This document shows, piece by piece, positions 58,218 through 64,000 of a DNA stretch of 64,000 nucleotides. Under the pieces are notes generated by a model. It ran no database searches, was not told where the DNA came from, and was given only the letters and a program-made list of their open reading frames with translations. The position numbers and the translations under genes are program-made. Each line of letters begins with the position of its first letter. The first letter of the stretch is position 1. The stretch is from contig NZ_JBPOFB010000003.1 of assembly GCF_051251565.1 (NCBI RefSeq), forward strand, positions 367,185-431,184, read 5' to 3'. This DNA comes from Marivita sp051251565 (lineage in GTDB: Bacteria; Pseudomonadota; Alphaproteobacteria; Rhodobacterales; Rhodobacteraceae).

Positions 58218-60425
58218 TCATCCCAAAGCTTTCATCCCCATGCGCACAGCGCGGTTGGGGTTTTGTTTGAGGATATGTTCCCCCAGCGCGCGGGCGAGGG
58301 TGGTATGGCCCTTTTCGACAGCCCGGTTGAAGAGTTCGCGCTGATAGCGTGGAAAGCTGCGGCGGGTGCGGAGCATTTGGTAGTATTCTTCGCTGCTGAG
58401 CGTGCCGTTCAGAGCGCCAAGGATGATTGGGCTAAGGATGCCCATCTGGTTCAGCGAACTGCCAAGCCTGTGGCCCAGCAACGGCGCGCGCAGGTGTTGC
58501 ACGTTTGTGCCGGTGAAACGGGCGGCGTGTTGCGCATCTAGGGGCTCATAGGGATCATAAAGGATCGACACGCGGTTGGCGGCTTTGCTGACCGTGGACG
58601 CATCGCCGTATTTGCCGGTAAAGTCCCTGTCCCAGACCACTTTGTACCGGGTTTCCCATGGAACCAGCGCTTTATCGACTGTTGATTGCGGGGAAATTGC
58701 CACCACGTCGCAGCCCGGTGCGGCAGGGGAAAAGGCGCAGGCGGCGTAGCCTCCCATGGATGCGCCATAGAACACAACGCGTTTGAACTGTTTGAAAAAG
58801 CCGCTGGATTTGAGATCGTCGAATTGATCATAGACCCATGGTTCGCGGTACCATGTCCAGCCTCCGGCCAGCACGCCCAGCATGGACCAGCCTTGGTCCT
58901 TGATGAAATTGTAGCCCCATGGGCGGCGGTCTTCGCGCTTGGTCATGGCGATATCGAGATTGTCGAAGGTCACGACCAGCGTGTCGGGATCGCGCGGCAC
59001 ATAAAGAAAGCTGTGCCCGTTTGTGCCGGGGCGATACCAGCCGTTTTTGCCGGCCAAGTGCACCGCGATGTCATCCCATGTGTCGTCCTGCACCGGGGTG
59101 GGTGGATTGGGTATCATGCGAATGCGGGTGACTTCTTTGCCATCGTCTTCGCGGGTGGACAGCACGGTGTTCGTGCCATGCGCCTTGAGGAAAGGAAACG
59201 CGCCAGAACCGCGCCGGACATCCATGAACACGCGCGTGTCCGAGTGCACGCAGCGCAGCAGGAAGGGTTCGAGGAACTGGGTCTTCCATTGATCGCCAAA
59301 GCCCTGAAGGTTGCAGATCACGTCTACCGGGCGGAGGTCTTTCTCGGACCGGATCACCTTGATCCGGTCTGGATCAACCTCGTTGTCGGTGAGGAAGGTG
59401 ATGTAGTCGGCCAGCCACGGCATGTCGTCCTCTTTGAACTTGGCACGGCGGTTGGTGTTCACCAGATGGATGTCGCAATCGAACTTGTGATGCAGGGCCA
59501 GCACAAAGCTGCGCGCCTGACCGCTGAGATCAGCCACGCTGCTGACCTCGGACAGGTCGAGCTCGTCGACCAGCGCCCCATCAAACGTCGTGTTGCCACG
59601 CCCTTTGATGGGGGCAAGTGCGGGGATTATGCCATGCTCCTGCACCAGTTTTTCGAGATACGATCCCTTGGGCGGCAGGCCGTCATGGAGGTTGCCCAAT
59701 TGGCGTTTGTTCGACGCCCAGAGATGCAGCGCGGTGGTCTGTTTGGTGATCAGCCCCTCGGCCAGTTCGGCGCGGCGCATGAACTTGAACCGTTCGCGGA
59801 AGGTGATCGGATAGAAAGCGTTGAGCGGTTGAACGTGATCTTCAAGGCCAAGGGCATGCACATAATGGGTCACCATCATCGGGCCCCAGACGCCCCACGG
59901 TTGTTCGGTGATGTGAACCGGTTTGCCCTTTTCCGCCTTCTTGCGCATCTCGTCTTGCCGTTTCTTTGGCAGGAACGGCGCAATCGAGAACCGGTCGTCG
60001 GTGAAGGCAATCATCTGTTGCAATGCGTCGCTGTCGGCAGGCAGGCCCAGAACGGCGTTGTTGACGCGGTGTTCGCCGGGAAGTTCATAGCCGAAGACAT
60101 AATCGCTGTCATAGTCCATCGGGCGGTGGCAGTAGACATCGGTGTCGACCCAGATCATGCCGGGGTTCTGGTGGATCATGTGCAGGCGGAACCAGTCGGC
60201 AAACAGCGCATAGCTGTTCTTTTGCTCGTACTTGATGAAATCGTCCGTATCTATGATCTCGCGGCCATCGCGGTGGATGACGCCGTCGGGCACGTTGGGG
60301 ATGTCTTCATAGCTGAACAGGGTGATTTTCTGCCCCTTGTCGACAAAGGACTTCAGGCACAGCTGTTCCAACCAACTGAGCGGTCCCCCGATCCAGAGCG
60401 TACCAACCTCGCGTGTGCGTGGCAT
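58218..60425 (-). CDS. bifunctional glycosyltransferase (GT32-like) fused to alpha/beta-hydrolase, 735 aa
   Basis: Residues 1-260 form a GT-A glycosyltransferase of the DXD sugar-binding type: TLWIGGPLSWLEQLCLKSF, YALFADWFRLHMI, and D94-x-D96 in IWVDTDVYC. A middle region (about 300-480) is unassigned. The C-terminal half has an alpha/beta-hydrolase look: nucleophile Ser556 in YGASMGGYAA, a candidate Asp624 in LYDPYEPLD and His652 in LLGHRLG. It may transfer a sugar and then acylate or deacylate the glycan. The ATG at 60425 has GAGG 7 bases upstream. Divergent from the two glycosyltransferases at 60651 and 61671. No signal or membrane helix. Confidence 0.8.
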   Translation of the reverse strand: MPRTREVGTLWIGGPLSWLEQLCLKSFVDKGQKITLFSYEDIPNVPDGVIHRDGREIIDTDDFIKYEQKNSYALFADWFRLHMIHQNPGMIWVDTDVYCHRPMDYDSDYVFGYELPGEHRVNNAVLGLPADSDALQQMIAFTDDRFSIAPFLPKKRQDEMRKKAEKGKPVHITEQPWGVWGPMMVTHYVHALGLEDHVQPLNAFYPITFRERFKFMRRAELAEGLITKQTTALHLWASNKRQLGNLHDGLPPKGSYLEKLVQEHGIIPALAPIKGRGNTTFDGALVDELDLSEVSSVADLSGQARSFVLALHHKFDCDIHLVNTNRRAKFKEDDMPWLADYITFLTDNEVDPDRIKVIRSEKDLRPVDVICNLQGFGDQWKTQFLEPFLLRCVHSDTRVFMDVRRGSGAFPFLKAHGTNTVLSTREDDGKEVTRIRMIPNPPTPVQDDTWDDIAVHLAGKNGWYRPGTNGHSFLYVPRDPDTLVVTFDNLDIAMTKREDRRPWGYNFIKDQGWSMLGVLAGGWTWYREPWVYDQFDDLKSSGFFKQFKRVVFYGASMGGYAACAFSPAAPGCDVVAISPQSTVDKALVPWETRYKVVWDRDFTGKYGDASTVSKAANRVSILYDPYEPLDAQHAARFTGTNVQHLRAPLLGHRLGSSLNQMGILSPIILGALNGTLSSEEYYQMLRTRRSFPRYQRELFNRAVEKGHTTLARALGEHILKQNPNRAVRMGMKALG

Positions 60426-60650
60426 CTGCTTTACCTCATTTGCGCGCCTCTTTTGAGTATCGGGCGTCGTCTTTATCACAATCTTAAGATCAAAGAGGCG
60501 TCTTGTGTAGTCTGCGTGAATTCTGACTCAGTTTTTGCGCGGTTCGTGCCTTTGCTGCCATGCCGCTTGCACGGACTGGGGCCAACACGCTACTTTTTGG
60601 GAAAACCAAACCAAGCGCGGTCGTCAAATGAACCGCCACATGAGGCAGAG

Positions 60651-61619
60651 ATGAGCAGCGGAACCTATACAGTCGTCTCAACCATGAAGAATGAAGGCCC
60701 CTATATCCTTGATTGGGTGGCCCATTACAAAGCGTTGGGCTTTGACCATATCCTTGTCTGTACCAATGATTGTACGGACACGACGGTCGATATTTTGCTG
60801 CGCTTGCAAGAGATGGGGCTGGTCACCCAGCATGATACCATCGTGCGCAAAGCGGGGATTCACCGCTCGGCGTTGCGTCAGGCAAGTCGTCGCTACGACG
60901 TCGTTCTGAACGCGACATGGGTGTTTGTCTGTGACGTTGATGAATACCTCAACATTCATATCGGTGACGGGTCGGTGCAGGCTTTGGTTGACGGATCGGG
61001 CGACGGGAGTGACGTGATCTCGGTTCCGTGGCGCGTTTTTGGCCCCGATGGTGTGGCGTCATTCAAGGACAAGCCGGTCACCCAGCAATTCCGCAAAGCC
61101 GAGCAGGAGTGGGATGCGACCGAGCGTCCCGATACCGGCAAGTTCGTAAAATCGCTTTACACCAACCAGCACAAGTTTCAGCGCATGGGCCTGCACGCGC
61201 CGGTGTCCTTGGATGAGCATGTGCCCGATACCCGCCGCGTTCTTCCCGGTGGGGCGGACTATATCGTCAATGGTCAGCGCACGGCCAATCCGCCGCTGTT
61301 CACCCATGCGCAGGTCAACCATTATGCCCTGCGGTCGATGGACAGTTTTCTGGTCAAGCGCGCACGCGGTCGGGCCAACCATTCGCATCATGTGCTTGGC
61401 CAGGAATACTGGGATCGCTTCAACCTGAACGACGAGGGTGATACCTCGATTGATCGCTACAAGGCCAAAGCGGGTGCGCTGGCGAAAGAGCTGAAATCCG
61501 ATCCCGTTCTCAAGGACCTGCATGCACGCGCCGTTGACTGGCACAAGCGCAAGGCGGCGTCGCTTCGGATGGACCCGGATATGGATGAGCTGGTCAATGG
61601 GTTGAAGGCTGCGCTGTGA
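60651..61619 (+). CDS. GT-A glycosyltransferase (Glyco_tranf_2_4 type), 322 aa
   Basis: Begins directly with the catalytic domain: VVSTMKNEGPYILDWVAHYKALG (split, 8-30), CTNDCTDTT at 37-45, and the metal-binding D95-V-D97 in VCDVDEYLNI. Further blocks VPWRVFG, VNHYALRSMDSFLVKRARGR and DRFN are shared with the next gene. The ATG at 60651 is preceded only by a weak GAGG; an antisense-spanning frame upstream is open but not coding. Soluble, probably acts on a lipid-linked or surface glycan at the membrane. 51 bp separate it from its longer relative. Confidence 0.87.
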   Translation: MSSGTYTVVSTMKNEGPYILDWVAHYKALGFDHILVCTNDCTDTTVDILLRLQEMGLVTQHDTIVRKAGIHRSALRQASRRYDVVLNATWVFVCDVDEYLNIHIGDGSVQALVDGSGDGSDVISVPWRVFGPDGVASFKDKPVTQQFRKAEQEWDATERPDTGKFVKSLYTNQHKFQRMGLHAPVSLDEHVPDTRRVLPGGADYIVNGQRTANPPLFTHAQVNHYALRSMDSFLVKRARGRANHSHHVLGQEYWDRFNLNDEGDTSIDRYKAKAGALAKELKSDPVLKDLHARAVDWHKRKAASLRMDPDMDELVNGLKAAL

Positions 61620-61670
61620 GTAAAGGCGGGGCGACGTTGGCGCGCTCCTACGCAAGAGTTCAAAGGTGAC

Positions 61671-63917
61671 GTGGTGACGAAAGACGTGATCGAACGGCAG
61701 ATGAACGGCGCTGTGTGCGGCGCAGTTACAGTGCTGGACGCAGTGGATCATGTCCTCAACGGTCAGCGGCATGTGACGGTGTTTTTCGCAGCGGGAAGCG
61801 ACCTGAGCAGCCTGCGTGTTCTGGATGGGGCAGAACCGGTTCATCAGCAAAGTGTCGGTGGTGCCGCCTGTCTCAGCTATGCGGTTCCGTCTGATGCCGT
61901 ATTCACGATGCAGGTCGGGGCACAGGCTCTTGACCTGTCCCTCGTTCAGGCTGAACCGGGTTTGTTCGAGGGAAAGAACTGTCTGGCCGCGGTGCGCAAC
62001 GGTGAAAGCGCGCAGATCGTGGCGCAGTGGCTGGATCACCACGTGAGAACCCAGAACGTGCAAGGTGCCGTGATCGTGGATCGCGCGCGTCCGGGTGCGG
62101 ATGATGGGTTTGTCCGTGACCTGCAAGCGTTGATCGGCGGGTTGGAGTGCACGTTGCTGGTTCTGCAAAGTGACCAGCCGCTTGGCCGATATGACGCCCC
62201 GGCCGAGGCGCATCCGTTCTGTGTGCCTGAAGCGCCCGGCAAGGACCGGATGAAGATTCCGGCCCCTGCGCCCTGGACGTCTCCCCTGGGGGCAATGTCA
62301 CTTTATGAAATCCTGCGGTTGCGGTTCCTGTCGCAGGCACGCGCGGTGGCAAACCTAGAGGTGCATGACCTGATCCCGCCTGATGCGCCCAACGTCTTTG
62401 ACCGCGCGGTCGAGGCGGATGGCGGGGTGATCGCGCTTTTCGGGCGGCATTGTTATCCTTGGCGCGTGCGCAAGGATCAGCCTACCCTGTTCGCGGATCA
62501 TATCTGCGTTCAGTTCGACGCCAAAAGCGGTCGCCAGCGCTGGTGCATTGCGCCGTCCAAAGCGCCGGAAAATGTGGTGTGGCGGATGATCCGAATCGGC
62601 AACGCGGCACCGGTTCGGGCGGATACCCAGCTTTTCTATCGCCATATGGCGCTGCGTCATCCGACGCGGTCGATTTCCAAGATCGTGCCCAAGACATCGC
62701 TGATCGAACATCCCCCGTTGATCGAAATCTCCGAGAGATATTGGGATCATAAACCGGTGCGTATGCCCGAGATGGAGCCTGAAACTGCGTCCAAGGGCAA
62801 GGGGCGCAGGGCGATTGTCACAACGATGAAGAACGAGGGGCCGTTTATCCTTGAGTGGCTCGCGTATCACCGGGCCATCGGGTTTGACGACATTATTGTC
62901 TATACCAATGATTGCACCGACGGCACGGACACAATGCTTCAGATGCTGGAACGCAAAGGCATTGTGCAGCACCGCGAAAACCCGTTTCGGGAAAGTGGGT
63001 TAAAGCCCCAACACGCGGCTCTTCAGGCGTCCGAGGATGAACCGATCATAAAGAACGCCAAATGGGTCACCTGTATTGACGTTGATGAATTTGTAAACAT
63101 CAAGGTGGGTGATGGCACGCTGGATGCATTGTTCGCGGCGGTGCCTGACGCCAACATGATCGCAATGACGTGGCGGTTGTTTGGCAATGGCGATGTTCAT
63201 GAATTTTTCGACCGGCCCATCACCGAACAATTCCTGCTCTGCGCACCTGAATTTGCCCGCAAGCCGCATCAGGCGTGGGGGTTCAAGACGCTGTTCAAGA
63301 ACATCGGTCTGTTCAAGAAACTGGGTGTGCACCGGCCCAAGGGGCTGAATCCACAGCTTTGGGAAGAGATCAACTGGGTGAACGGGTCGGGTCAGCCGCT
63401 TCCGCGCGAGATGTTCCGCAATGGGTGGCGGTCGACGACAGAGACCTATGGCTATGATCTGGTGCAGTTGAACCATTACGCGGTGCGCTCTGCCGAAAGC
63501 TTTCTGGTCAAGCGGGATCGCGGTCGGGTGAACCATGTGGATCGGGATCAGGGACTGGCCTACTGGTTTCGGATGAACAACAATTATCAGGAAGAGCTGT
63601 CTATCCAGTCACGCCTTCCGATGATGCAAGCCGAGCTGGCGCGGCTCATGGCCGATCCCGAGATCAAAGCGGCGCATGACAGCGCGGTGCGTGCGCACCG
63701 TGACAAGATCGATGCGCTGCGGGCGACCGAGACTTATGCGAATTTTTATGCCGATCTGACTGGAGTGCGCTTGGAAAAGCTGTCGCGCCTGCATGGTCAT
63801 TTTGGATCGAACGTCTTTTTGTCAGGCCCAGAAGTGGTCCCGGACGAGGTCTTGTCCAAGGATCCCGAGGATGACTGGTTCTTTACCGTGGAACTGGCAG
63901 GGGAAACGGCGCACTGA
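61671..63917 (+). CDS. large GT-A glycosyltransferase with decayed N-terminal repeat, 748 aa
   Basis: The C-terminal half (about 378-748) is a close relative of the preceding gene's product: VTTMKNEGPFILEWLAYHRAIGF (split), YTNDCTDGTD, D470-V-D472 in CIDVDEFVNI, and QLNHYAVRSAESFLVKRDRGR (split). The first 375 residues have no clear family. Around 104-140 they read LAAVRNGESAQIVAQWLDHH, then VIVDRARPG, which aligns in spacing with the start of the catalytic domain but lacks a DXD, suggesting an old duplicate that lost catalysis. The start is one of two adjacent GTGs. Last gene of the locus, followed by a terminator. Confidence 0.85.
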   Translation: MVTKDVIERQMNGAVCGAVTVLDAVDHVLNGQRHVTVFFAAGSDLSSLRVLDGAEPVHQQSVGGAACLSYAVPSDAVFTMQVGAQALDLSLVQAEPGLFEGKNCLAAVRNGESAQIVAQWLDHHVRTQNVQGAVIVDRARPGADDGFVRDLQALIGGLECTLLVLQSDQPLGRYDAPAEAHPFCVPEAPGKDRMKIPAPAPWTSPLGAMSLYEILRLRFLSQARAVANLEVHDLIPPDAPNVFDRAVEADGGVIALFGRHCYPWRVRKDQPTLFADHICVQFDAKSGRQRWCIAPSKAPENVVWRMIRIGNAAPVRADTQLFYRHMALRHPTRSISKIVPKTSLIEHPPLIEISERYWDHKPVRMPEMEPETASKGKGRRAIVTTMKNEGPFILEWLAYHRAIGFDDIIVYTNDCTDGTDTMLQMLERKGIVQHRENPFRESGLKPQHAALQASEDEPIIKNAKWVTCIDVDEFVNIKVGDGTLDALFAAVPDANMIAMTWRLFGNGDVHEFFDRPITEQFLLCAPEFARKPHQAWGFKTLFKNIGLFKKLGVHRPKGLNPQLWEEINWVNGSGQPLPREMFRNGWRSTTETYGYDLVQLNHYAVRSAESFLVKRDRGRVNHVDRDQGLAYWFRMNNNYQEELSIQSRLPMMQAELARLMADPEIKAAHDSAVRAHRDKIDALRATETYANFYADLTGVRLEKLSRLHGHFGSNVFLSGPEVVPDEVLSKDPEDDWFFTVELAGETAH

Positions 63918-63932
63918 CCCCTTAACGAACGA

Positions 63933-63958
63933 AGGCCGCCCGAATTGGGCGGCCTGTT
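63933..63958 (+). terminator. hairpin terminator after the glycosyltransferase locus
   Basis: 9-bp stem AGGCCGCCC (63933-63941) with GGGCGGCCT (63947-63955) and a 5-base loop, followed by a short TGTT. It lies 15 bp after the last stop. The remaining 42 bp to the window edge show no gene. Confidence 0.75.
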
Positions 63959-64000
63959 CATGAACCGCGACGCGCCTTAGGTGGTGGGGCGTCGCGGGGG

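Noticed and set aside
58686..60650. Very long open frame on the plus strand, running antisense to the GT-hydrolase gene and in frame into the next glycosyltransferase
   Set aside because: It mirrors codon bias of a GC-rich gene. The minus-strand frame has catalytic motifs throughout, while the antisense translation has none. The real plus-strand gene starts at 60651.

Overview
The window looks like chromosomal DNA of a marine alphaproteobacterium of the order Rhodobacterales (Roseobacter group). Evidence: GC-rich coding bias on both strands; a regB / senC-regA locus with ahcY nearby; the hemD - Mic60-like - hemY trio divergent from tsaD; tsaE-amgK-murU-addB-addA-trxA in one run; and many 4-bp ATGA gene overlaps. 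No replication origin, rRNA operon, CRISPR array or intact prophage is visible. Placement rests on recognising families and gene order, not on a database search.

Layout. 12-10741 (minus): the 5' half of a type VI secretion (T6SS) operon, tssK-tssL-tssM-tagF-pppA-ppkA, with its post-translational Thr-phosphorylation control (kinase, PP2C phosphatase, TagF); it continues past the left edge. 10934-12360: a stand-alone ispD, a 0.5-kb internally deleted IS6-family element, and the last 16 codons of an ABC exporter whose remainder is gone; the intact partner exporter follows at once. 12357-18529 (mostly plus): exporter, RNA (uracil) methyltransferase, a NavAb-type voltage-gated sodium channel, two L,D-transpeptidases flanking a CAP-domain lipoprotein, and a 63-aa exported peptide. 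18613-24646: hemH, an NDUFAF5-like protein, comF-grxC-nitrilase-marR, ubiG and proline iminopeptidase. 24729-30182: a peptide-type ABC importer. 30257-33367 (minus): D-lyxose isomerase, hslVU with a heat-shock-like promoter, and trxA.

33416-44896 (minus): a long, tightly packed run from the redox sensor kinase RegB through a three-PAS protein, TsaE (t6A tRNA modification), AmgK and MurU (peptidoglycan sugar recycling), AddB and AddA (double-strand-break repair), ending in trxA. A perfect CtrA box sits just before the PAS gene. Divergent from regB lie senC and regA. Then come GNAT and HD-domain genes, ahcY, a BON-LysM protein, DUF2853, a membrane cyclic-nucleotide-binding protein, and the operon tsaD-gpsA-yciI-EVE-DUF1761. 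Divergent from it is hemD - Mic60-like - hemY, linking haem synthesis and membrane architecture.

58067-63917: a tRNA-Thr(CGT) gene with an acceptor-stem mismatch, then a surface-glycan locus: a glycosyltransferase fused to an alpha/beta-hydrolase (minus) divergent from two related GT-A glycosyltransferases (plus), one of which has a long N-terminal extension that looks like a decayed copy of its own catalytic domain.

The observations most worth following are the repeated D-x-D-R-T motif shared by the T6SS kinase and TssL (a likely phospho-threonine docking system), the IS-associated loss of half of an ABC exporter pair, the CtrA box before the PAS gene, and the two unusual multidomain glycosyltransferases.
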